Assembly (NCBI RefSeq): GCF_964204645.1
Contig: NC_134034.1
Span: forward strand, 5,575,414-5,639,413
From: Tubulanus polymorphus
Taxonomy: Eukaryota; Nemertea; Palaeonemertea; Tubulaniformes; Tubulanidae
Direction of reading: 5' to 3'
DNA length: 64,000 bases
Under the pieces are notes generated by a model, which was not told the DNA's origin, ran no database searches, and saw nothing but the letters and a program-made list of their open reading frames with translations. Each line of letters starts with the position of its first letter. Within the stretch, counting starts at the first letter, position 1. Shown here in pieces: positions 36,271 through 47,741 of this stretch. The translations under genes were made by a program, and so were the position numbers.

Positions 36271-36614
36271 CATGCTGTACTCCGACTCTATAGTGATGTT
36301 GACCTTATTCGTTTTATAAAATTCTAACCTGAAAAACAGAAACCTTATAACTGTAGCATATATTACTCAATTGTCACAAAGAAATCTGAAGTAATATATG
36401 AATATATATTCATATTCATGAATATATATATTTAAGGAATTCATGCTGTACTCCGACTCTATAGGTGATGTTGACCGAATTCGTTCTATAAAATTCTAAC
36501 CTGAATAACAGAAACCTTATTACTGTAGCATATATTACTCAATTGTCACAAAGAAATCTGAAGTTATATATGAATATATATGAATATTCATGAATATATA
36601 TATTTAAGGAATTC
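36271..36614. repeat. Tandem duplication (period 171) across a YqaJ splice acceptor
   Basis: Two copies start at 36271 and 36442 with 'catgctgtactccgactcta' and end in 'tatttaaggaatt'. The unit contains the 5' end of YqaJ exon 2 with its acceptor, so a second partial exon was created in the intron. Confidence 0.9.
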
Positions 36615-37086
36615 AAGTATCAGTAAAATTGCAGTGACTGAAGTTCATGGGACAATGGCCTAGTTCTACAGGTCTGGCATATGGTATTTGTCAAAAAAAG
36701 CATAAAACCACCCGATATTGTGTTATCTGTACTCTCGGTAAGGGCCAATATTTCAATAAATTACATAGATTTACTAAATAAAATTGCATTGCCATTGAAT
36801 TGAGTTGAATCCAGGACCAGGATTTTCTTAGGCCTAGATTTATTTATCCATCCGATGAATTCATCTCTCAATTCACAAGAAGTATCTGATTAAAAAGGGA
36901 CAAAATCATTTCAATGCACTTGTGTTATTGCTACTTCATTAAGAAACGAAAGGAAAAAATCTTCGAACCCGGAAGTTAAAGAACAAGACCGGCCGTGTAT
37001 ATTTACCTCTCACAAAGCTCTTGTTTTCGACCTGAAATCTTTGCTCCGTACGACCGAAGCTCGTCTTGAAGATCTTTGATAGTCAT

Positions 37087-38714
37087 TGATGCGATGATTT
37101 TATGGATGATTTAAAACGATTAAGAAGAGATCGATTTCCACGGTAATAATTGAAAATAACCTGAGTCGATCGCAGCGTCGCGTATATGGAAGACCGAGTT
37201 GCCTATCAGAAACCTCATGCGGATTAGTACTAGCAGCTCCCCATTAAGTAGGCTATCCACAGCTGTGGATAATTCACTTGTCAAGACATATGAACTATTG
37301 CCACCGAAATGTGGCCTGTGAGAGATATGAATTGTCATAGTGGTGTTGCGCCAGGCACCACGAACTCGTTCATATTCATATCATATTAATTTGACATTTC
37401 CAGCTACTATACAATTCTAATTGAGTTATTCATAATCATCGCCAATATCATAAAAAAACTATGTTATTTTTTCAAGGCGAGTTAATTTTCTTATTGACGT
37501 ATATAGATGACAATACATTTCATCATAAATATTTATAACACCTTATCCAACCATACATACCTAGGCGCCGAATCGACGCAGCTAAACAGTCATAAACTTG
37601 TACTATATACCTGAATAAATTCTATATCAAATAGGTGTGTGCGCAAGTTTACCGTCAGAACATAAATAGACCTTTTGAACCAGTTCTTCACATTATTTCT
37701 TGCTGGATTTTTTATTTGCTCGAACAAAACAAAATCAGGGATTTTTCTGCCCTACAATGAATGCTTTAACACGGAGCATAAATATGCAGAATGCGCACGA
37801 TGTCTTCATTCGATAACACGGGGGGAGAGCGTTCGAGTAGAGCAGACGTAATCTGAAGACCAACTACCGTACGAGCGCCGCGTGGTTTCTGATTACACTC
37901 AGACCTACGCAGCACCAAGCACATTGTATATGTACATTGTATACTTACGTGCGTATGTATGTATGTATGTACCAGCCAAATACCCGCCCACAGGGTAGGT
38001 AATCGGTATACCTTTATATATATACCTATTAACAAAAAACCTTGCAGCGAATCAAACAAGATTGGCTAAAATATTGTCAGCGGTGAATCCAGGTTTTCGG
38101 ATAAGTCTAAGTGGCAAAAAAGCCAAGTTTTAGGTCGTGGCACTCTCCCCAGTTGTTTTAGAATAAGATGCACCGCAGACGCATCCTGGGCACGGTCGGA
38201 GTGAATTACTTTTTCAACTCACAAATTGAATAGCGATTTCACAACTTCCAATTCAGCGGAACCAATTACAAAAATCCAAAGATTGCGAGGAGGCGGTGCA
38301 CATTGTTCAAAATGCACCTATGGGTGGGTCCTCAGCTGGTATTGTCGTTTCATTAATTTCGATTATAACAAAGAGGTCCATGGGCCGTGAAGTTCGATTG
38401 ATGTTATACATTGAGTATGTATAACCAAGTTATCATCATTATCGGGAATTATTTTCCCATTGTCGAGAATTAACAAAATGTTTCAAAACAATATTTTGTC
38501 CGTACAGCATCGGAGAGTGACTTAACTAATGACTTGTTTCCTACCATAATGCGTCCTTGTTTCCTATTAGTTAGGGGCAGAAAGTAAGACTTCAAACTTT
38601 CGAAGAAAACAGCAATAAAAAGAACTGAATCCAGAATTTTTTCAGGGCTCAATAACCAGCAGCTGGCAACTTCTGGCTATTTTATCCGTTTTTGTAAGTG
38701 AACTCGAGGCCTGC
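37087..38714. other. Intergenic, nothing recognised
   Basis: It includes the outer end of the ISL2EU element, whose TIR I could not define, and a short GTAT microsatellite near 37952-37972. No exon is supportable. Confidence 0.45.
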
Positions 38715-38715
38715 A

Positions 38716-38782
38716 TCCTCCCTCGGCAGGGATTTGAACCTGAAGGCATCACTACACTCAGCAACGGCACAAACCATGGACC
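38716..38782 (-). repeat. Solo end of the tRNA-like foldback family
   Basis: 'gcatcctccctcggcaggg' followed by TTTGAACC and 'ggcatcactacactcagc' matches one end of the element at 9647-9985. The other end is missing. Confidence 0.7.
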
Positions 38783-38815
38783 CTAGGGGGTTCGGTAGTT
38801 CGAACGAACCACCTT

Positions 38816-39040
38816 TTTGAATTTTCAAAAAGGTAATGAATTTCTATAACTAAATGATCATTATTTGTCTAATAACTAAGATCAAGAGTGACTCTCCCGT
38901 TTATGAGGAAACACACGCAACTAGTGGAATAGGTTTGATATTAATACACATGTTGCAGGTATGAATATGTTTGTCAGTATAGAATTTGTAAACATAAAAG
39001 CCGAAATCAACATCGGTCGAGACCCAGACCAAATCAACAC
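38816..39040. repeat. Dispersed repeat segment, left copy
   Basis: Starting 'gaattttcaaaaaggtaatg', it matches 56665-56885 in the same orientation with modest divergence. Neither copy shows an ORF. The following 39041-40412 is repeat-like DNA with recurring 'aggccttcttct...gcctg' words and no supportable gene. Confidence 0.8.
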
Positions 39041-40412
39041 GCACATAGTTAATGCACTAGGCCCTACGGGTCACCATACAAGATTTTAGGGCCCTAGCTC
39101 AAGCGGTTATAGGTGCGCCCTCTTGAGATCAGCCGAAATTTTCGGAATTTGCTAAGTTCTGCCGTGCATGAAGGCCTACTATCCATGGAAACCCTAACCC
39201 TTGCATCTTAACCCTGGCTTTTATGCACGGTACCAATTGCATGATGGGTTACCAAATGACGTTTCAATGAAGTATGTAGTTGACCTCAAAAATCCGTGCT
39301 TGAAGGCCCAAAAGGGGTCCCCTCTTAGGGCTAATTTTTGGCCTTTAAGCACGGAATTTGAAATTTTCTCAAATCGATTTGAAAAGTATAATCCTATCAA
39401 GGGGGCAATTTGATTGGTCCTAAGTGGCTCCCCCTATCCCGCTAACAATAGTTAAATGAATTTTCAAGCTAAAAACAATTTTTTTTCACTTTTTACATTT
39501 TCTAAAAATGTGATACTAGCGCCCCCTGTAGACTTATGTACACGTTCGATACGTCAAAATTCTCAGAAAAGCCTTCTCCAATATGGCAAATTGTTTAAAA
39601 AGCTTAATCTGTATTTTGTTTTTTTTTTATTAACGACTCTTCTAAGTAAACCCATTTTACGAAAAGTTAAACCATTTTTCAGTGGGGGTCATACGACCAT
39701 CTGAACTTAGAAGTGTATTTTGAATGATTGGTTAATGAAACCAGGCCTTCTTCTACCTGCCTGCCTAATTTAGTAGTCCGATAAAGGTCCCAAATATGGC
39801 TTACAAAATGGACGTTTTTTCACTTTTTTGACTATATTTTACTCTTTTATTGTAGACTTTCTATAGAGGGCGCTCGCTACCGTGCATATGGTTTCGGTAA
39901 TTGTGCCCTATCTACAAGGCCCCCTCTACGTACCCAAGAAGTTTCTAAGCCCTACGGGACGTTTAAAGGGGTCTTACTAATTTATGAAACTAACCGGTTT
40001 TCGATTCGGGATAACTTACATCTAACTGATTGACCTTTATGCGCGGGTGACGTTTTTGTCACGTAGTCTTTGAGTTGGCGTCATCTTGATTTTGGGAGAA
40101 TGCTGCTCGCGAGGATCTGAGGTACGATCTAAAGGTTTTTCTGCCCACTATAGGCCCTACTCTAAATGCCTGCGAAGTTTCGCGATTGTCGGGATCATAT
40201 ACAGAGTACTATGGCGCACCGAAACGTAGTTCCGGCGAAAATCTACCTTAAAAGTCAGCCTCGCGATAAAGCGCACAATTCCGCTCGCGAGGGTCTGCGG
40301 TACTATTAACTCATATGCGCACTCGCACGAGGCCTTCTTCTATATGCCTGAGAAGTTTCAGCGATTTCCGAGTCGTTTTAAGGGTTCAAATCGATGTTTG
40401 AAATAACTAGAA

Positions 40413-40800
40413 AATCAACAGGCACCCCTGACGACTTACACGCATGTTTTATACATCAAAGTGTTCAGGGGAATCTCCTCTATAAGGGTAAATTGTTTAA
40501 ACAGCGTTTGCATCGCGTTAAAATGTTAATTAATTTCGGGAATCGAACGCTATTGTCAAGGGTAAGCGATCTCCTAACTGACTGGCCTTTGTGCGCGGTG
40601 GACTCATTTTTCGAGTGTTTCCCGAACGCCGACCGACGGTTTTCGTAAGACCGATCTTAAGCTTTGGGGGTCTCAACGACCGAATCGATCTCATATACCT
40701 AAAGTCTGTGTCCCCGGCTATAAGGGAAAACTTATTTCATGATGTTCGTCGACTTAGAAATCGGTTTAAAGACCCCCTGAAAAGTGACCGGGGCGTTGGG
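40413..40800. repeat. Dispersed repeat core, left copy, with an empty MITE site
   Basis: It matches 54893-55119 plus 56230-56377 in the same orientation. At 40657-40665 it has the uninterrupted word TTAAGCTTT, the exact sequence duplicated around the Mutator-like MITE in the other copy. It is therefore a pre-insertion reference. Confidence 0.9.
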
Positions 40801-40847
40801 GTTAAGCGAAGTTAGAGTCATGGCCTCTATGCACGACTACAATCGAA

Positions 40848-40907
40848 GGTTTAGGTTCGAATCCTAAAATCCAATGATTTTTCGTGACTTTTATGTGTTG
40901 CCTACTG
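40848..40907. repeat. Left 60 bp inverted arm with a tRNA-like T arm
   Basis: It reads 'ggtttaggttcgaatcctaa' through to 'gcctactg' and is the reverse complement of 54772-54833. TTAGG-TTCGAAT-CCTAA is a perfect tRNA T arm and contains a B box. The two arms bracket the gene cluster 41-54.7 kb. Confidence 0.85.
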
Positions 40908-41052
40908 TTTTTAATAACTGTTTAATCATTAGACGCTTGGTAGGGGAATAAGGAATTAGTATACTATTACTGCAGATTGTTTGCAGTTAGACGACAGTTA
41001 TTAGACACTTAGTAGGGGAAGCAGTTAGACGACGGTTATTGATAGGATTGAT

Positions 41053-43383
41053 ATGGATAGCGATGAGGTGGATAGCGGTAGGATGGGTAGCGATTATGAC
41101 CCGTTTGAAGATTCCGATGACGGTGGAAATGGATAGTCTTTACTCGATATAAAAATGTCTAATATTACTATATATCTTATGCTACAATTTGCTCAATTTC
41201 AGAGGATGCATGTTCGAAACCGGCCAAAGAACCAGCCTCAGTTCCGGTTTCGAAACCGGCCGAACAACCGACACCAGATCCGGCCGAAGACACTGAACAT
41301 GCAAAAGATACGGATTGGAATGATTTCGATTATGCGGTAACACCTGTAGCATTCTGTAGATATATCAGAAGGCTGTCTAAAATCCAACTCATGAACGTAG
41401 CAAAATCTGCTGCACAATTTGAAAAGAGTCGAGTTAAGACCGACTTTATCGCTTTCATCTCGGGCAACACCACTGAAGTGAGTGCCGTACATCATATTGT
41501 CGCATTCAGATTTAATGGATATCTATATATCTCTTTTTTACTAGCTCATATTAACCACGGAGAGAAAACTATTCAAAGTTCTGGACACAGAACTAAGCTA
41601 AAATGTCGAGGAAACATTAAGGCCAAGAACTTTGGAAACGATAGCTGCCATGTGCAGTAAGTTCATCTTCGTGAAGGCCATCAAAGGAAGAAACATCATC
41701 AATTCTCATATACTACACATATCTATTTCAGTCACAGAAATAGACGCTACCAACAAAAAACTTGTACCAAATGCAGAAGAAAAATGGATACATTTTGATA
41801 AAGTCTGTAAGTACAAGTTGACGTTTTCATTCCATTGTAGGTACTTGATTTTGTATCCCTAGCAACATTGCACATGACTTTTTTTAGTTTGCGAGCGTAT
41901 GAAAGACAAAGCAGCAGCAGAAGAATTAATTGGTACACGCGTTCATTGTTATGATTTCAGTTGTCAGTTTTTTCTCTTTTTTCAACTTGTTTCTACTTGT
42001 TAGGTGTTCTTTTTAAAAATTTCATTCTTGTTGTTTCAATCGTTTTTTCTTTGTGCAATGTTCATACTTTTTTGACGCCTTATAAAACGTTACCATTATG
42101 AAACCTAAACAATGTTAACCATCTAGCGTCATTTTACAAACGACAGCCGTAAATCGATGTGCAAAACGTCACAGGTCTGTGTGTACACAAACAAGCTATC
42201 TGGCAAAATATTATTGACATAGATGTAGAATGGCTTCCTGTGATTATATAATGACCTATATTTGAACGTCGAAATATTATATTGCATTGAATATCATTAG
42301 AAGACGTATTGTAATAGTAAAGGATGTATGATTATATTAGAAGCGGCAGGCATAAATAGAAATGATAAGTAAATCGGATTATTCGGTTAAATGGCGGATG
42401 TATACACGATTTGGAAGTCTGATATAAAAGTCAGACCCTGACGTGGGCATGCCGGTGGAATGACGAAGCTATCTACGATGTGTGTAGGGCCGGCGTGAAT
42501 TTCATCAGCGGCTACAAGCGGTCAATATGAAAATGTGTAAACATATAATTTCAATATTCAAACGTTTTAGAAAATATGTTTGATATTAGGAGTATGCAGG
42601 TTTCGTGAGATTAGCAATTTATAATAGCATAGCTGTCATATACGGCTCCGCGTCTTCTGATGGCATGTGTATTAGGCGACAATTCAATTCAATTCTTTAT
42701 TGATCCTTATTACATTGAAATTCCGGGATAAAATTCCCAAATTCAATAAATACAAATTCTAAAATAAATTAATACAACATACATGACACACGGGTAATTC
42801 ATACAGAACAACATAAGCATGTTATTTTAAATGACAATGTCTACTTCAACCCACCCAGACTCAAGACTCTAGTGACAGCCAAACCCGTGGCCCGGCCGGG
42901 CCGGCTGGCTAGGCCACACGATATGCTCGAAGTCATGATGAAGCAGACATCAGAAGAGCTCTTTCTTCAACCATGGAGGCTATGAAGTTGCAGACCAGCT
43001 TAGAGGCATAAGTAAATGAAGTCGGTCGCAAGTTCGCGATCAATTATTGAGAATTTTCAATAAAAAAATTTAAACTACTACTAGAGTCGAAGACCCGCTG
43101 TATCATCTACCCAATCGCCAGATCTCATCATTCCCCAAATTTCTTAAAACTTCGATTTCAAATTTGCAATTCCACATTAGCTTAGCCCAGAAATTCTACA
43201 TTTTTTTCGCAGGCGTCAAATAATTTTCTAAAATTAATTTTCTTGTTTACAACAGTGATTGACGAAACATTCATACATAATTTTCCCCAATATCTCCGAG
43301 ACCACAAAAACGAAAGCGCCGAATTGAAGGAAAAAGTAACAAACAAACGGAAGCAGAAAAAAGGAACACCCAAAAAAGCGTAG
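41053..43383 (+). pseudogene. Six-exon gene of unknown family with one in-frame stop
   Basis: Exons 41053-41122, 41203-41477, 41545-41656, 41732-41806, 41888-41932 and 43256-43383 join in consistent phases (all but the first donor are good sites). They give about 240 residues: an acidic start (MDSDEVDSGRMGSDYDPFED), a region of repeated SKPA/PEPA-like words, then a helical domain (WNDFDYAVTPVAFCRYIRRL), and a Lys-rich tail ending KKGTPKKA. A single TAA at 41599-41601 interrupts exon 3, with the frame open on both sides. The last intron was enlarged by the repeat at 42068-43182. I do not recognise the family. It could be a recent pseudogene, or the stop could be an assembly error. Confidence 0.6.
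42068..43182. repeat. Unclassified dispersed repeat, copy 2
   Basis: The inverted counterpart of 20822-21798, inserted in the last intron of the six-exon gene. It begins with a T6 run and contains 'caattcaattcaattcttta'. Confidence 0.7.
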
Positions 43384-43562
43384 GTCATAGCCTTATTATT
43401 TGATGTTTTATTGTAAAAATGTTTTTTTCCTACAACCTATTTCTTCAGCGTGCCAAACATCCGTGTCCCGTTTGCAATATGCTTAAGACTCAAATGCCGC
43501 ATTACCAACAATACGGCGCATATTGATTTTCCCAGTCACCGATACGAGCGCGCTGTTCAAAG

Positions 43563-44872
43563 ATGGCTGCGCCCCGGTTACCCCGGTTACTCGCGTCGAG
43601 CGATCAGACCGATCAGTCTCCGTACAATTTACGTAACAAGAAGATCGACTTTAAACGCTTAGCTAATGGAGAAGCTGTTAGATATCAACGAGAACCACAA
43701 AGAAAGCACAGGGATATTCTAGAGGGGTGGTATATAATCAAGCGCCTGATAACATAGGCCTACAAGGAATCAACCGAGGAAGTAAGTTTCGTTAGACAAA
43801 ATTCATAAATCAACCTAACTAAACAACAACAGCCTGCCCTAGGAGCCTAAAAATGTACGTGTATCGCACCACTATCCTAATTAGGCTATCCCTCTAAAAG
43901 CTATTATATATCATTCCTACGAAAACAATACCGGTCAGCCTCTATCCATACTACACTAGGGTAGGTAGGCTTAGGCTACTTTTTACCGGGTCGAGTAGGC
44001 ATTCTGACAGAGTGTGAACCAGCTTCAGAAAAAATGTTAAATTTTGCGTTGCCGACTGTCTCAAAATGCCGGCAGAAAATGATTTTGAGATTTTGTACAT
44101 TGACAATGTAATAGGTCGGTAAGGTCGTCACGGGCCTAAATCTAGATGTCCTAAAAGCCATGTGTCTAAGACTAAGAGTCAGGTCAAGTCGGTACCTAGG
44201 CCTACTCATTTTAAATACTGTTTACAATGACCATGCATACCATTTTGACAAGAAGGGTAATTGACAATGTGACAGTCTTGAACGACTCTATTCAACCCCT
44301 CTTTTGACAAAGAGCGATAGCCTATTAGTTTCTTGTTTTTTTTTTAATTCATGCTTTGAAAAATCTTTAATTTTCAGTATCTCGTCCATTGGCAACACTA
44401 CAATCTTCACGAAAGTACATGGGAACCAAAGCACCACATACCAAAAGAAATTCTTGACAATTTTAAGAATCCTGCTGTGGACCAATCGAAAATATTAGAG
44501 GTAGCAGATGTCTTCATGTCGCATATACGCTCAAAATTATTGGAGGGCAACTTGACCATCACAATTCCATTTCCTCTGGATGTTTATCGTTCGGTGTTTT
44601 ATCATAAAGGTAACCCATGCGAAAAAGGATTTATTAGTCTCGAATTGGCTGATTTCGAGAATTTATCGTTGGATGTCAATTGGTATTATGTTTTGGACAA
44701 ACACGGGCAGGGAGTAAAACTAACATTTCCAGTGAAGATACGTCCAAGGCTTAGCTTCACTCGTCCAATATATTATGTCGAAGATGGAGAATTGAAACGT
44801 GGAAAGCAGCAACCTAAAGAAGTCATCGTATTCACTGCTGTGTCCCGTGCATGTGACAAATTAACTCTTTGA
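43563..44872 (+). pseudogene. Chromodomain gene, two exons, one in-frame stop
   Basis: Exon 1 (43563-43781, donor gtaagt) begins MAAPRLPRLLASSDQ in a YY1-like AAGATGGC start context. Exon 2 (44378-44872) joins in phase 0. The junction falls inside a chromodomain: WYIIKRLIT, stop, AYKESTEE then YLVHWQHYNLHESTWEPKHH. The aromatic and acidic positions of the methyl-lysine cage region are recognisable (Y, W, TWEP). The only break is TAG at 43755-43757. A domain of about 110 residues of unknown type follows to the TGA-terminated end (DKLTL). Chromodomains bind methylated histone tails; whether this is a host gene or transposon cargo is unclear. Confidence 0.65.
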
Positions 44873-44998
44873 ATGACTGTTTTTACAATAATACTGTACT
44901 TTGACTGTTTTAGCTGTCTTTTTCTTTTTAGACATTCCGTTAGTTTTTATTTTTAAGTCTTTAAAGAACTAGCTGCCCATAGGAAATAATTATTTTAA

Positions 44999-45235
44999 CC
45001 CTTTCAGTGCATCTATACTGCAGTTCGGTGTATAAATTGCTGAAAGACTTAGCGAGTACACCGCAGCCCGACGTAATTTATATCTAATAAATGACTGCAG
45101 CAAACATAGTGAATATCAGTAACTAACGATACACTGCGTCGCGGTGTAGACACTCTACCCATTAGTGTTGAATTTTTGAAAAGTTTCAAATTATCTCCAG
45201 TACTTTCAGGTATTACTTATTCTGCACTGAAAGGG
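44999..45235. mobile_element. piggyBac-like MITE, 237 bp
   Basis: The TIR CCCTTTCAGTGCA is inverted at the far end and flanked on both sides by TTAA (44995-44998 and 45236-45239), as for piggyBac-type elements. There is no ORF. Its right end is two bases before the ATG at 45242. Confidence 0.85.
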
Positions 45236-45241
45236 TTAAAG

Positions 45242-47741
45242 ATGTCTGACAATTTAGTTCGTGGTAGTTACTGTGAAATTAAATTTCACCAGGCATTAGA
45301 GATTCAGTCATCAACTGTTGGATATGTCGATACAAAGCGGTGTATAAATAGTACACCTATCGCGTTTATATTGAAGTTAAGCAATGCATTTTTACGTGAA
45401 CTAAATGGGTTAAAAAGATCTCATGAAAATTTAAGTTATATTTCTATGGTTAACATTGGCTTGAAATATGCCAAAATTTCTGATTATGCATTTCGTGTTG
45501 AGAATAGATTGCACGATCTGTGCAGCAGTGTATGCTTGAAGTTTAGGAACGATAAGTTGTATAAAGGTGGAAAGAAATTTCAAAAATTTCAAGGTATAGT
45601 TCATTCTCTTGCAATTCATAGTGATGAAGTCTTAAACGTAGCACATATTAGTGAATATCTGTCAAATATAGTTTCAGAGAATCAGAACCTTGTGGAAAAG
45701 TTGTCATCACTTTCCTCAAAATTACAGGGTGTGCTGCAGAAAAATCAATATCTTGAAAACACACTAGAAAAAAAATGTGAAACTATTGACAAACTTGACA
45801 GAAATTTGAAAAACTATATACATTCAAACTATGTATCAAAAACCTAGCATTACCAATAGTGGTAAAGCGATTAAAGATTTGTCGAAGAGTCAAGTCAACA
45901 GGAAGTTGAAAATCCTCAAGGATGAAGCTGAGCGGGCCCTTTGGTTTGCAGAATCGTTTGGTTTGATTCCTGAAACTTTAACTTTTAGAGATTCTTGTGA
46001 TCAGAATCAGAAGTTTAGATTAGATTTTGATGAAGAAAGTAGTAGCAAGAAATCATTTGATAAATTATCAGATATGGATAAAAGCAGAATTCAGGATTTA
46101 TTGTACGTCTTAGATAGTTTATGTGTCAGTGATGCTGCGTATCATGAAATATCTATGCTTAACTCTGGGAGTTTACCATCTAAAAGTTTAATCGTACAAT
46201 GCCGCGAATCTCTCAACAAAATTTTCTCGATATATAGGGCTGAAGGGGGCATTCCTGGTGCATATGTTAGCTTGAAAGAGGCCATTTGCAGCAAAATTGA
46301 AAAAGAAAATTTGGATTCGAGTAAAAAGATTGAAATTCGCATTAGTGGCGATGGCGCACGTATGACAAAGACAAGTAATTTTATTACGGTGGCGTTTAAT
46401 TTCCTAAATGCAGGACTACCTGACAAGCCCATAGCACTTGGCATATTGAAAGGTTCTGAGTCGTATGAAAATTTCAAAACTGGTTTGAAACCCCTCATAG
46501 ATGAAATTAATGATTTAATATCATCAAAACAGATAGATATTAATGGGAAAACTTATGAGATTAATATACTTTTAGGTGGCGACTTGAAATTTATTCAAAT
46601 GTTTCTAGAATTAAAAGGTTCTACGGCAAAATATTCATGTCCGTGGTGTAAGGTATCACAAGATGATCGATATGATACTTCAAAAGCATGGGACTTCTAC
46701 CACAATGATTATATCGCAAGAACGCATGAAAACTTATGCGATGACGCCTTGAGATCACAATTTTGTGTGGAGAGATTACCTTTGTTTTCAGTGGATATGA
46801 AAAATCTAGTAGTTGATGAACTGCATTTACTTCTCAGGGTTGGAGATGTTCTCCTGAGAAATCTAATCTTCGATATCAAAGATGTAGACGATGAAGCATC
46901 ATTTGCCCGCGATTTAAGTGCATCAGTCATTGGTCAAAATTTGCATGGACTTGTAAGATTGATTCAAGAATGTGGTGTAGTGTTCCATATATGGGAGGTC
47001 CGTGATCCAGTCACATTGAAAGGAACTGGAAAATTAGAATGGAGCTCTTTGCAAGGGTCGGAATTTAAGAAATTGTTTAATCAACTTCCAGACAAACTAT
47101 CAACTTCTAAAATCATGCATGAAGATACAATGACTGATGTCCTTAAATTGTGGGCTGATTTTATTTCTCTGCATTCGTATATAACTAGTACCGGTGGCAC
47201 TGATATCCACAATCATCTGTCTTGTGAATTTATTTCTGTCGTTAGGCAGTAAACGCAAAGGGTATAAAAAGGCCAATGTGACGCCCTATATGCATGTACT
47301 CTTGTACCACGTTCCGTTTTTGATAAAAGAGCACGGGCCCATTAGTAGATACAGTGGTCAAAGTATTGAGAAATTAAATGACGTAGTTAAGTCAATTAAT
47401 ATGTCAAAATCAAACCGTAGTGATGGACCAAAAGATGCTCTTACAGTATTGAAGCGTATCGAGTATTTAAATAAGGAAGGTCACCAGAGAAAAAAGAGAA
47501 AATATTCTAAAGAAAATACGAAATTTTGGGACGAGGAAAAAAAAGCAGAGCTCAAAATAAAAAACGCAAAATTTTGGATGAAATCAACAGTGATACCCTT
47601 TTTAGGAAACAGGCTCCAATTCCTTCAACTGTAGAGGGTGTTAAGTCGGAGCTTCAGAAACTAGGTTTCAAAACAAATGCTAGAAACTATGACAGGCTCA
47701 AAAGTATTTTATTGATGCGGAGAGAATTGGCTGGTCAGTAG
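45242..47741 (+). pseudogene. DDE transposase-like gene with RAG1-like motif order (frameshifted)
   Basis: Four overlapping frames form one intronless gene of about 800 codons. Frame 1 (45242-45847) is helical with a coiled coil. Frame 2 (45831-47252) has SGDGARMTKTSNF (Asp about residue 174), LGGDLKFIQMFLELKG (Asp about 251), the C-x2-C in YSCPWCK, and VDELHLLLRVGD. Frame 3 (from 47194) has TPYMHVLLYHVPFLIKEHG and SGQSIEKLND (candidate Glu). Frame 4 ends in a SAP-like stretch (STVEGVKSELQKLGFKT). The frame changes fall at or near runs of A or T, so small indels explain them. The order Asp, Asp, Cys-pair, DxLH, HxxP, Glu resembles RAG1/Transib transposases, but the superfamily assignment is inference. 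Confidence 0.6.

Larger units (their letters stand above)
28474..37086 (-). pseudogene. ISL2EU second gene: SAP-SWIM-YqaJ nuclease (split by a LINE)
   Basis: Exons on - are 37086-37007 (SAP helix, LQDELRSYGAKISGRKQEL), 36328-36125, 36014-35750 (SWIM finger with CECGAGQGPNAHCKH), 35665-35483, a degenerate exon near 35410-35280, and 35206 onward. After the inserted LINE, the last exon resumes at 28940 and runs to the stop at 28474. The final part is a YqaJ/lambda-exonuclease-like fold: HGQKYEKVA, AASPDRVV (Asp), LEVKCPF (Glu-x-Lys) and QIQGQLYCSG. Lesions are a one-base insertion at the end of exon 2 (36150 region), an unresolved frame in the 35.3 kb exon, the LINE insertion, and a frameshift near 28860. 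The tandem duplication at 36271-36614 also copies part of exon 2. The gene is dead. Confidence 0.87.

Noticed and set aside
40848-40907. Functional tRNA gene.
   Set aside because: Only the T arm is convincing; the D arm and acceptor stem have mismatches and the same sequence recurs in repeats.
46142-46498. 118-codon - strand ORF, and similar antisense ORFs across the transposase and LINE genes.
   Set aside because: They are reverse-strand shadows of the clear coding frames.
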